Source of the DNA: Belnapia sp. | Lineage (GTDB): Bacteria > Pseudomonadota > Alphaproteobacteria > Acetobacterales > Acetobacteraceae | NCBI GenBank assembly: GCA_028291445.1 | Contig: JAQGIA010000021.1 | Span: forward strand, 1-20,784 | DNA length: 20,784 bases | Reading direction: 5' to 3' | Shown: positions 8,206-15,846 of the stretch, piece by piece | Layout: each line of letters begins with the position of its first letter | Numbering within the stretch: the first letter of the stretch is position 1 | Notes under the pieces: generated by a model | What the model saw: the letters and a program-made list of their open reading frames with translations, nothing else | Database searches by the model: none | What the model was told of the DNA's origin: nothing | Program-made: the position numbers and the translations under genes

Positions 8206-9447
8206 TCAGGTCCGGATCATCGGGCAGCCCCCATCCGCCAAGGGACGAAACGCCCGATCGGCCGGTACGGTCTCGACCAGCTTGAGAAGGTCGCCGGCGC
8301 CGCGGCTCTCATCCGGCGTCTTCACCTGGAACAGATGGACCGGCGCGATCATCTGGCCGTCCTCGCGGATCACCCCCTGACCGAAGGCATCGTCATCGGT
8401 CGGCGTGCCCTTCATCGCGGCGACGGTCCGCTGGCCGGATATTTTGGCCTCGGCCACGCCCATCGCCCTCACCGTCTTCAGGTAGTGCAGCGTGGCCGCA
8501 TAGGCGCCGGCATGCAGCGAGTTCGGCAGGATCGTCGGCCGCTCCAGCCGTCCCTTCACCCGCGCGTAGAAGGCCCGGGTCCGGTCGTTGAGATCCCAGT
8601 AGAAGCTCTCGGTCATCAGCAGCCCCTGGGCGAGCGGCAGGCCCATGGCGACGACGTCGGTGATCAGCGTCCCGAGCCCGGCGATCTTGGTGCCACGCCG
8701 CGTCAGGCCGAATTCCTGGGTCTGCTTCATGCAGTTGATCAGGTCGCCGCCGGAATGCGCCAGGGCGATGACCTTGGCCCGGCTCGACTGGGCCTGCAGC
8801 AAAAAGGACGCGAAATCCGTCGTGCCGGGAAAGGGATGCCGGACCGCACCGAGCACCCGCCCGCCCGCGGCGCGGACGAATTGCGACGCGTCCTCCTGCA
8901 AGGCGTGGCCGAAGGCATAGTCGGCGGTGACGAAGAACCAGGTATCGCCGCCGGCCTTGGTCACGGCGGTCGCCGTCGCATGGCCCATGCTCCAGGTGTC
9001 GAGCGGACCATGGACGAGATTGGGCGAGCATTGCGCGCCGGTCAGCACCGAGGACAGCGCACCGGTGTTCAGATGCACCTTGTCCTTCTCGCGCGCGACG
9101 GTATTCGCGGCCAGGGCGACGGCGGTATTGCCGACCTGCACCAGGGCATCGACCGCGCCGCGGTCGAACCACTCGCGTACGATGGCGCTGGCGACATCGG
9201 GGCGATTCTGGTGGTCCGCACTGACGATCTCGACCCGGAGGCCAGGTGTCTCGGCCATGATCTCGGCCACGGCCTGCTGGACGCAGGCGGTCCCGGTGGG
9301 ACCTTCCACGTCACGGTAGGTGCCGGACATGTCGGTAAGCGCACCCAGGCGGATCAACCCGTTGGCGGATTGCGCCAGGCTGCGCCGTTGCGATAGCAGC
9401 CCGACCAAGGGTACGGCGCCCAGCAGCATGCGGCGATTCACGGTCAT
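8206..9447 (-). CDS. ABC transporter substrate-binding protein, branched-chain amino acid (LivJ) type
   Basis: A 413-residue periplasmic protein of the type I periplasmic binding fold (Leu/Ile/Val-binding family). The N-terminus has an Arg-Arg signal sequence (VNRRMLLGAVPLVGLL), possibly Tat-dependent, with a likely cleavage after SLAQ. The mature part opens with IRLGALTDMSGTYRDVEGP, the usual first strand and ligand loop of the family. A strong ribosome binding site, GGAGGAAAT, precedes the ATG at 9447. No Liv permease or ATPase gene lies in the window, so it is an orphan receptor here. Its ligand may be an amino acid, amide or aromatic acid. The upstream neighbour is a broken LysR gene that could once have controlled it. 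Confidence 0.88.
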   Translation of the reverse strand: MTVNRRMLLGAVPLVGLLSQRRSLAQSANGLIRLGALTDMSGTYRDVEGPTGTACVQQAVAEIMAETPGLRVEIVSADHQNRPDVASAIVREWFDRGAVDALVQVGNTAVALAANTVAREKDKVHLNTGALSSVLTGAQCSPNLVHGPLDTWSMGHATATAVTKAGGDTWFFVTADYAFGHALQEDASQFVRAAGGRVLGAVRHPFPGTTDFASFLLQAQSSRAKVIALAHSGGDLINCMKQTQEFGLTRRGTKIAGLGTLITDVVAMGLPLAQGLLMTESFYWDLNDRTRAFYARVKGRLERPTILPNSLHAGAYAATLHYLKTVRAMGVAEAKISGQRTVAAMKGTPTDDDAFGQGVIREDGQMIAPVHLFQVKTPDESRGAGDLLKLVETVPADRAFRPLADGGCPMIRT

Positions 9448-9654
9448 GGCCTATTTCCTCCAAAAGCGGTCCATGACCGCGGATTGGGGCGTCTTCTAGA
9501 CCGCGGGGAGTCGCGCCGCCAAGTGATACGAGAAGACAGGCGCCGGCCAAGCGCCCGCTGCCGTTCGATGATCGGGATGGCCATCAACACCGCCTCGGAC
9601 TGGCCACAGGCGCATCCTGCCCCAGCGAGGGGAGCAGGACATCGTGCCAGACTG

Positions 9655-10003
9655 CCGCAGCGCCTGTACCGCAGGACGTCCACAATCAGCGTGAACGCTG
9701 GTGGCGGCTCGGATAGCAAAGGTGATAGCCGGGGAATGGCGGGCACCGGTCTTCAAGCACACGAGCCAGCCGTCCATCGGCGCAAAAAGGTTCCGAATGT
9801 TCTTGCAGGACGCAGGCCAATCCGAACCCAGCCGTCGCTGCTTCCAGGATCAAGCCGGTCCGATTGAACACGAGCGATCGATCGACACCGCGCGCGCCAT
9901 TCTCGAACTTACAGGCATATAGGAGGCCAACGGCCGGAAGCCGCAGGTTGATACAGCTGTGCTGGACAAGGTCCTGCGGTGCCTTGGTGAATGTGCGGCT
10001 CAC
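9655..10003 (-). pseudogene. LysR-family regulator remnant (C-terminal effector domain only, frameshifted)
   Basis: The minus strand carries about 115 codons that read as the end of a LysR substrate-binding domain. It begins with PQDLVQHSCINLRLP, continues through SLVFNRTGLILEAATAGFGL and VLEDRCPPFPGYHLCYPSR, and stops at 9686. The normal family ending resumes in another frame (PPAFTLIVDVLRYRR), so a frameshift, probably a small deletion, lies near 9695-9703. The DNA-binding helix-turn-helix and the first part of the effector domain are absent; a stop codon lies directly upstream at 10004-10006 and the MFS gene ends at 10035. The remaining bases between this remnant and the binding-protein gene (9448-9654) show no gene. 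Confidence 0.82.
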
Positions 10004-10034
10004 TCACCAAGACGGCCGCGGTCAGAGGAAGCGT

Positions 10035-11294
10035 CTACTCACCTGCTGGTGCAATGTCCGCAACGGAGCGACCGCGGGTTTCAGGCAGCAGGAGCAGCGC
10101 GAGCACCATCAGGCCATAGGCCGCGAAGGCGAAGATCGCGATGGCGGTTCCAAGCGGCAGCCTCTGCGACAGGAAACCGACCAGCGCCGGGAACAGGGCC
10201 CCCAGGGCGCGGCCGACGTTGTAGCAGAAGCCCTGTCCGGTACCGCGCACCTCCGTTGGATAGAGCTCGGTCATGAACGGTCCCATGGCGGAGAACATCA
10301 TGTAGATGATGAATCCGAGCGGCGCTGCCAATAACAGCATGACGGTGTCCGAGATCGGCAGGGTGACATAGGCGACGACCGATAGGGCAGCGCCAAGGGC
10401 CGAGATCATGAAAGTCCGCTTGCGTCCGATGGCATCCGCCAGATAGGCACCGGCGATGAAGCCGAACCAGGCGCCGAGGATATGCACCAGCAGGTAACTG
10501 CCGGTGTTCAGCACCGAGAGGTGCCGCTCCGTTCGCAGGAAGGTCGGCAGCCAGACGGACAAGGCATAGGAGCCGCCCTGTGCGCCGGTCACCATCAATG
10601 CCACCTTCCAGGTGGTGGTGAGATAGGGCGGCTTCAGCACGATGAACAACTGGGTCAACGGCGAAGTGGCGGCAGCCGCACCACTGGCCTGACGGGCCTT
10701 GAAGACATCCGGTTCCTCGACGTGGCGGCGTACCCAGAAGACCAGCGCCGCCGGCGCGAGGCCGATCCAGAACATCACCCGCCATGCCTGCACCTCGGGC
10801 AGCATGGCAAAGAGTCCGGTGTACAGGAGGGCAGCTGCACCCCAGCCGATCGCCCAGCCGCTCTGGACAAACCCGACCGCCCGGCCACGGTAGCGATCAC
10901 GGATGACCTCTCCCATCAGCACGGCCCCTGCCGACCATTCCGCTCCGAAGCCAAGGCCCTGCAGGGCGCGCAGGATGAAAAGCTGATTGAAGTCCTGCGC
11001 GAAGCCGCAGAGGAAGGTGAAACCGGCGTACCAGAGAATGGTGATCTGCAGCACCCGGACCCTGCCGTAGCGGTCCGAGAGCGCGCCGGCCAGCCAGCCA
11101 CCGAAGGCGGAAACCAGGAGCGTGACGGTGCCGAGCAATCCGGCGTCGCCGCGGGAGATGCCCCAGAGCGTCAGCAGTGTTGGAATGACGAAGCTGAAGA
11201 TCTGCACATCGAGTGCATCGAGCGACCAGCCGCCGAGGCAGCCGATCATCGTTTTCCGTTCTTTGTCGTTAAGGTCACGTAGCCAAGCGAACAT
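10035..11294 (-). CDS. MFS transporter, metabolite:H+ symporter type
   Basis: A 419-residue inner-membrane protein of the major facilitator superfamily with about 12 predicted helices. The first helix has GWSLDALDVQIFSFVIPTL, typical of anion or acid:proton symporters. The loop 2-3 signature GALSDRYGRVRVL, its half-molecule repeat AYLADAIGRKRTF, and the C-terminal PETRGRS motif are all present. The overall pattern resembles carboxylate and sialate (SHS) or aromatic-acid:H+ symporters, so a carboxylate substrate is likely but unproven. AGGAGG lies 11 bases upstream of the ATG. It is followed by a degraded LysR gene, and no catabolic genes adjoin it. Confidence 0.9.
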   Translation of the reverse strand: MFAWLRDLNDKERKTMIGCLGGWSLDALDVQIFSFVIPTLLTLWGISRGDAGLLGTVTLLVSAFGGWLAGALSDRYGRVRVLQITILWYAGFTFLCGFAQDFNQLFILRALQGLGFGAEWSAGAVLMGEVIRDRYRGRAVGFVQSGWAIGWGAAALLYTGLFAMLPEVQAWRVMFWIGLAPAALVFWVRRHVEEPDVFKARQASGAAAATSPLTQLFIVLKPPYLTTTWKVALMVTGAQGGSYALSVWLPTFLRTERHLSVLNTGSYLLVHILGAWFGFIAGAYLADAIGRKRTFMISALGAALSVVAYVTLPISDTVMLLLAAPLGFIIYMMFSAMGPFMTELYPTEVRGTGQGFCYNVGRALGALFPALVGFLSQRLPLGTAIAIFAFAAYGLMVLALLLLPETRGRSVADIAPAGE

Positions 11295-11400
11295 GTGCGG
11301 CCATTCCTCCTGCCGTCGTCATTCCCGGACCTGGCGAATGGAACCCCCGCCTTTGTGGGAAGGGTGGAGTTGGCATACGGCACATGTCAAATCGCCGGCC

Positions 11401-11640
11401 TCATTCGCGGCAAGGCTCGCGAGCTCTGCCGGAAGGATATAGCTGCTGCTTCACTGCAGGCCCGCGCAGGCTTGTGCAACAATTTTGCCGGGCCTTGGCT
11501 TTCCTGCAGAGCTTCCGATGCGGGTTGGCGTTCAGGGTGATCGGCCCGAAGGCTAATTCCTGGTCGATGACGAGAGCGTCGTGGCGGGCCATCTCACCTC
11601 AATGCCGATCGGCCCCAGCACCCGCTCGAAATCATGGCTC
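11401..11640 (-). other. Possible decayed reading frame upstream of the MFS gene
   Basis: The stretch from 11295 to 11748 has no intact gene. On the minus strand two frames look like parts of one protein. One ends with SHDFERVLGPIGIEVRWPAT and stops at 11553. The other continues in a shifted frame with LVIDQELAFGPITLNANPHR from about 11580 down. Third codon positions are GC-rich only to about 11500 and then lose the bias. This suggests a broken gene, but I do not recognise the family. A short independent gene starting at the ATG at 11592, just after GAGGTGAG, is an alternative. Confidence 0.22.
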
Positions 11641-11748
11641 TGCCGGCCGGCAGCGGAGGGCCGTTTTTTCAATGCGGATGTCCTGCGGGTTATTCCGGGC
11701 GTGCCCGAGCCGGCCATGCTGCGGCGGCGGTGCATAACTGGTTTCTCT

Positions 11749-12762
11749 TCAGCTGGCGCTTGCCGGGATGCTGCGGGCGAAGGCACGGCGGCTGTTGAGT
11801 TCCCGTGCTATCCGCTGCTGCGCTTCTGTACTGGCCTGGAAGATGGCCTTGTTGCCACTGCCGGCTGTCACCTCGAGGACGGCGGGCGTATTCGATGCTG
11901 CGGCGAGGGCGATGCGCAGCCGCTCGACGATGGGGAGCGGCGTGGCGGCCGGGGCCAGCATGCCGTTCCAGATGGTGAAATCCGGTTCAGCCAGGCCAAG
12001 CTCCACGATGCACGGCACATCGGGCAATTCGGTCAGGCGCTCCTGGCCGACGCTCAGCAATGGCTGCAACCGGCCGTCGCGGAAATGCGGCGCGGCAGTG
12101 CCGAAATCCGACGTGCCGATCTGCACATGGCCCGCCACCAGATCCATCACCTGCGGTGCGGTCCCGCGATAGGGCACCTTGATGAGGTCCAGCTCGAAGT
12201 GCCGCGCCAGCAGCTCGACCGACTGCTCGGAGACGGAGCCGCTGCCAGTGGTGCCAAAGGCAAGCGCCGGCTGCTCCTTGTCTCGTGCCCGTGCCAGCAG
12301 GGCCTGGAAATCGCGGAGCTGCAGCGAGGGATGGGCCCAGAGGATGCTGGCGGATTCGGTGAAAAGGCCGATCGGCGTGAAGTCGACCAGCGGGTCGAAT
12401 TGTACGGTACCGGCAAGGGCGACGACGCTGCCGATGAAGGCCGTGGTATTGGCGACCAGCAGCGTGTAGCCATCCGCTGCGCTGCGGGCGACATGCTGAA
12501 TGCCGACAGTGCCGGTGGCGCCAGCGCGGTTGTCCACCACAACCGGCTGGCCGAGCAAGGGCGCGAGCTCCCGTGCAACGGCACGGGCATAGGTATCGGT
12601 CGGACCGCCCGCGGGCCAGGGGACGACCACTCGGATTGGTCGGCTCGGCCAAGCGGCTTCAGGCGAGGCCGAAGCGAGAGGCGAGACGAAGGGCATTAGC
12701 GCGGTGGCGCCAAGCAGGCGCAAGGTGGCGCGGCGCCCTGCAGCACCATTATGGTTCAGCAT
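11749..12762 (-). CDS. Bug family (TctC-like) tripartite tricarboxylate transporter binding protein
   Basis: A 337-residue periplasmic receptor of the Bug/TctC family. After a signal region ending near SPLASASPEA, the mature protein opens with the family hallmark WPSRPIRVVVPWPAGGPTDT. Further Bug features are QPVVVDNRAGATGTVG, DGYTLLVANT and the VPYRGTAPQVMDLVAGHVQ segment. The length is normal for the family. No TctA or TctB membrane partners are in the window, as is usual for expanded Bug sets. The ribosome binding site is weak (GAGA about 10 bases before the ATG). It follows the organosulfur operon after a 105-base gap with no recognised terminator, so it could belong to the same transcript or stand alone. 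Ligand unknown, probably a carboxylate. Confidence 0.9.
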   Translation of the reverse strand: MLNHNGAAGRRATLRLLGATALMPFVSPLASASPEAAWPSRPIRVVVPWPAGGPTDTYARAVARELAPLLGQPVVVDNRAGATGTVGIQHVARSAADGYTLLVANTTAFIGSVVALAGTVQFDPLVDFTPIGLFTESASILWAHPSLQLRDFQALLARARDKEQPALAFGTTGSGSVSEQSVELLARHFELDLIKVPYRGTAPQVMDLVAGHVQIGTSDFGTAAPHFRDGRLQPLLSVGQERLTELPDVPCIVELGLAEPDFTIWNGMLAPAATPLPIVERLRIALAAASNTPAVLEVTAGSGNKAIFQASTEAQQRIARELNSRRAFARSIPASAS

Positions 12763-12867
12763 CTGGTGTCTCTCAAAGATGGATTGGGGCTGGATGGATC
12801 AGTGCGGCGCCGGACGACGGCCGGGGGCGACGTGTCCAACCTTCGCCGGCAGGGTCAGTGAAGGGCG

Positions 12868-13827
12868 TCATACTCCGAGGGCACGGACGACCGGTGCGAG
12901 CGCCTCGCTCACCGCCCGGGCCCGGGCGCGGAAGGCCTCCGGGCCCAGGGCGGTGATGGCGAAGCCAAGACCAGTCAGCCGTTCCGCGACTGCCGGCTCG
13001 GCCAGGGCAGCAGCGATGGCGGCATGCAGCCGATCCACCACGGCAGCCGGGGTGCGCGCGGGTGCCAGCACGCCTTGCCAGGAATCGACGTCGAAGCCCG
13101 GCGCCACCGTTTCGGCCAAGCTCGGCACGTCCGGCAGCGCCGGGTCCCGCGCTGCGGTGCTGACCGCCAGCGGCAGGATGCTGCCCTGGCGCACATGCTC
13201 GGTGATCGCCGGCAGGGTGATGACCAGCGCATCGATGCTGCGGGCCAGCAGATCGGCGATCGCCGGGCCACCGCCGCGGTAGCTGACGTATTCCACCTTC
13301 AGCCCGCCCAGCTGGCGGCCCAGCAGCTCATGCACCACCTGGGCGATGCCGCCCTGCGCCGGCAGGCCGATGTTCAGCGCGCCGGGCCTCGCCTTCACCG
13401 CGGCGACGTAGCCGGCGATGTCGCGGAACGGCGCCGCCGGATGGGTGACCAGGATCTGCGCCGCGCGCACCGCCTGGGTCACCGGGGCGAAGGCGGTTTC
13501 GAAGCCGATGCCGGCCTGCGGCTGCGCCAGGCTGGCCAGCACGATGGCATCGCCCGTGAGCAGCAGCGTGTGGCCATCGGGGTCCGCCCGGGCCACCTGC
13601 TGCGCCGCGAGCAGGCCATTGGCGCCGCCCTGGTTCTCCACCACCACCGGCTGGCCGAGCCGGATGGCCAGCGCGGGAGAGAGGATGCGGGCCAGGGTGT
13701 CGAGGCTGGCACCAGGGGCCGAGGACACGACGAGACGAAGCGAGCGTTCCGGGAAGCCGGCGGCGTGGCCTTGGCGGGCAGCCAGGGCGGCGGCCGCGCC
13801 GGCCAGGAAGTGGCGGCGTGCGAACAT
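12868..13827 (-). CDS. Bug family (TctC-like) periplasmic binding protein, last gene of the organosulfur operon
   Basis: A 319-residue Bug/TctC-family receptor. The signal sequence starts MFARRHFLAGAAAAL and cleavage is likely near GHAAG. The mature start FPERSLRLVVSSAPGASLDT is a variant of the family's first ligand loop, lacking the usual AGG triplet. QPVVVENQGGANGLLAAQQV and VSYRGGGPAIADLLA are the second and third hallmarks. The ATG at 13827 is preceded by GAAGGAACTG, supporting this start over a longer open frame. It follows the ABC ATPase and a small hydrophobic reading frame and is probably co-transcribed. No cognate TctAB genes are present, so it may serve a distant transporter or act in sensing. 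Confidence 0.9.
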   Translation of the reverse strand: MFARRHFLAGAAAALAARQGHAAGFPERSLRLVVSSAPGASLDTLARILSPALAIRLGQPVVVENQGGANGLLAAQQVARADPDGHTLLLTGDAIVLASLAQPQAGIGFETAFAPVTQAVRAAQILVTHPAAPFRDIAGYVAAVKARPGALNIGLPAQGGIAQVVHELLGRQLGGLKVEYVSYRGGGPAIADLLARSIDALVITLPAITEHVRQGSILPLAVSTAARDPALPDVPSLAETVAPGFDVDSWQGVLAPARTPAAVVDRLHAAIAAALAEPAVAERLTGLGFAITALGPEAFRARARAVSEALAPVVRALGV

Positions 13828-13889
13828 GGTCAGTTCCTTCAGGTCGGTGACGATAGAGAGCGGCGCGGCCTCAGCAGCGGCGCGGCCGG

Positions 13890-14093
13890 TCACATGCCGG
13901 CGGATGCGGCGAGCAGGATTGCCTCCGCGTTCTCTTCCGCCGCCGGCGGCAGCAGGACATGCAGCGCGATGCCGATCCCGGCGGCGATGAAGGCCAGCGT
14001 GGTCGTCGCCGCCTCCGGCGCCGCCAGCATCGCGGCGGCAGCGGGAAGGATCAGGGTTGTCAAAAGAATGGTCATGATCGCGCGCTCCCTCAC
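13890..14093 (-). CDS. Small hydrophobic protein between ABC ATPase and Bug genes
   Basis: A 67-residue reading frame in the operon's direction, unrecognised. It begins with a GTG overlapping the ATPase stop (GTGA), in the same style as the operon's other junctions. An internal ATG at 14075 with AGGGAG upstream would give 61 residues. The protein has a charged N-terminus, then two hydrophobic stretches (about residues 7-26 and 31-48) separated by PEAATTT, then an acidic and alanine-rich tail, consistent with a two-helix membrane peptide. It may be a genuine accessory membrane protein or a chance open frame in GC-rich DNA; position and hydrophobicity favour the former modestly. Confidence 0.42.
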   Translation of the reverse strand: MRERAIMTILLTTLILPAAAAMLAAPEAATTTLAFIAAGIGIALHVLLPPAAEENAEAILLAASAGM

Positions 14094-14851
14094 GCCGCCT
14101 CGGCCATGCCGAGCAATCCGAGAATTTCCTCCCGCAGTGCGACCAGGCCCGGGTCGTCCCGCCGCCGTGGCCGCGGCTGTCCCACCCGGATATCGGCGCG
14201 GATGCGGGCCGGGCGATCGCTGAGCACCAGCACCCGGTCGGCCAGCAGCAGCGCCTCCTCCACGTCATGCGTCACCAGCAGCGCGGTGAAGCCCTCGCGC
14301 TCCCACAGCGCGACCAGCTCCTTCTGCATCGCCAGCCGCGTCAGGCTGTCGAGCTTGCCGAGCGGCTCGTCCAGCATCAGCAGCCTGGGCTGGTTCACCA
14401 AGGCCCTGGCCAGGGCGGCGCGCTGCGCCATGCCGCCCGAGAGCTGGTGCGGCAGGGCATCCGCGAAGCTGGCAAGCCCCACCAGGGACAATACCTCGTC
14501 GATGCGGCCGGCATCCGCACGCAGGGTGCCGCGTGCCTCCGGACCGAGCTGCGCATTGCCGCGCACCGTGCGCCAGGGAAACAGCGTCGGGTCCTGGAAC
14601 ATGATGGTGCGGCTGGGATCGGTCCCGCTGATCTCGGCGCCATCCACCAGCAACTGGCCCGTGGTCGGTGGCTCGAGCCCTGCCGCCAGCCGCAGCAGCG
14701 TCGACTTGCCGCAGCCGGACGGCCCCAGCAGCGCGACGAATTCGCCGGGCTCCGCGGTGAAGTCGATCGCCTCGAGTACCGGGAGCAGCCGCTTCTCCAG
14801 GGTGAAGGCGTGGCTCACGCCGCGCACTTCGAGCCGTGCGCCGTTCACCAC
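14090..14851 (-). CDS. ABC transporter ATP-binding protein, sulfonate/nitrate/taurine type
   Basis: A 253-residue cytoplasmic ATPase of the SsuB/TauB family that powers the adjacent permease. All nucleotide-binding motifs are intact: Walker A GPSGCGKST at residues 43-51, Q-loop Q86, signature LSGGM at 137-141, Walker B LLMLDEP at 157-163 and the switch histidine H195 in THD. The GTG start at 14851 (or the next GTG at 14848) overlaps the end of the permease gene, as expected for coupled translation. The C-terminal residues after about 215 form a short extension typical of the family. With the TauA-like receptor and permease it makes one importer. Confidence 0.93.
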   Translation of the reverse strand: MVNGARLEVRGVSHAFTLEKRLLPVLEAIDFTAEPGEFVALLGPSGCGKSTLLRLAAGLEPPTTGQLLVDGAEISGTDPSRTIMFQDPTLFPWRTVRGNAQLGPEARGTLRADAGRIDEVLSLVGLASFADALPHQLSGGMAQRAALARALVNQPRLLMLDEPLGKLDSLTRLAMQKELVALWEREGFTALLVTHDVEEALLLADRVLVLSDRPARIRADIRVGQPRPRRRDDPGLVALREEILGLLGMAEAA

Positions 14852-15846
14852 CGCACGAGCCCCTTCTGCCAGGACAGCAACCGGTCACGCAGGTAGAAAA
14901 GCAGGGTCACGGCGCCGGAGCACATCAACGCCATCACCAGCAGCGCGGCATACATGTTGGCATAGGCGGCCCAGCCCTGGGCCCATTGCATGTACCAGCC
15001 GAGCCCGGACTTCACGCCCATCATCTCCGCCACCACCAGCACGCTGAAGGAGGCGCCGAGGCCCATGAAGAGGCCGACGAAGACGCTCGGCATGGCCGCC
15101 GGCACCGCGACCTTGCGGACCAGGAACCAGGGCGAGGCGCCCATGGTCCGCGCCACGTCGTAATAGGCCTTGGAGACGGAGGAGACGCCCGACCAGGTCA
15201 GCACCGTCACCGGGAAGAAGCTGGCCAGTGCGATGAGGAAGGTGCTGGCGCCATGGCTGGAGCTGAAGGCGAAGAAGGCGATGGGCAGCCAGGCCGTCGC
15301 CGGCAATGGTCCGATCAGCCGCACCACCGGATGCGCCCAGTAGCCGACCAGGCGGGACCATCCCATGGCGATACCGAACAGGAAGCCGATGGCCGCTCCC
15401 AGCGCATAGCCCGGCAGCACGAGCAGCAGCGAGTTCCAGACGCTGTCGCTCAGCCGGGGCCAGTCGTCGGTGAAGACCTCCAGCAGCGACTGCGGCGCGA
15501 CGAAGAAGGGCCGCGGCAGCAGGTCGAGCTTGGCGGTGACGAGTTCCCAGGCGCCGAGCGCCAGGGCGAGGACCAGCAGCCAGGGACCGGCGGCCCTGAA
15601 CGGCTCAAGGCGCGGCGCCAGCCGCGGCGAGGTGCTGAGGAGAGCCAGGAGCAGGATGACACCGCCGAATCCCGTCGCGACGGCGGCAAGCAGCGGCGTG
15701 CGGCCAAGGTCATCGGCATCCGGCCAGACCATGATGAGGGCGGCGATGCCGAACCAGGCGACGGCAGCGATCCAGCCGACCGGCCAGGCGGGTGCGGCGC
15801 GGCTGCGGCTGCCGGCGATACCGGCGGAAAGGACCGTGGCGCTCAT
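14845..15846 (-). CDS. ABC transporter permease, sulfonate/taurine (SsuC/TauC) type
   Basis: A 333-residue inner-membrane permease of the BPD_transp_1 fold. The ATPase-contacting EAA-like loop is visible at about residues 230-252 (VARTMGASPWFLVRKVAVPA). Typical SsuC/TauC members are about 250-280 residues; this one has an additional N-terminal region with two extra hydrophobic segments (about residues 22-41 and 51-70) before the core, a variant also known in some nitrate/sulfonate permeases. Its ATG overlaps the stop of the receptor gene (ATGA) and its stop overlaps the ATPase start. It would form the channel for import of an organosulfur anion or similar substrate. Confidence 0.92.
   Translation of the reverse strand: MSATVLSAGIAGSRSRAAPAWPVGWIAAVAWFGIAALIMVWPDADDLGRTPLLAAVATGFGGVILLLALLSTSPRLAPRLEPFRAAGPWLLVLALALGAWELVTAKLDLLPRPFFVAPQSLLEVFTDDWPRLSDSVWNSLLLVLPGYALGAAIGFLFGIAMGWSRLVGYWAHPVVRLIGPLPATAWLPIAFFAFSSSHGASTFLIALASFFPVTVLTWSGVSSVSKAYYDVARTMGASPWFLVRKVAVPAAMPSVFVGLFMGLGASFSVLVVAEMMGVKSGLGWYMQWAQGWAAYANMYAALLVMALMCSGAVTLLFYLRDRLLSWQKGLVRW

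Noticed and set aside
8131..9396. A 421-codon plus-strand frame opposite the amino-acid-type binding protein
   Set aside because: It is antisense to a gene with a strong ribosome binding site, a signal sequence and family motifs, and shows no protein family pattern itself.
11385..11390. A perfect TTGACA (minus strand) upstream of the MFS gene as a promoter -35
   Set aside because: No acceptable -10 element occurs 16-18 bases downstream, so the match is likely chance.
13024..14223. Long plus-strand frames opposite the Bug, ABC and flavin-enzyme genes (also about 15792-17048 and 16840-18555)
   Set aside because: All are antisense shadows with Arg/Gly/Ala-biased composition; the minus-strand genes explain the codon bias.
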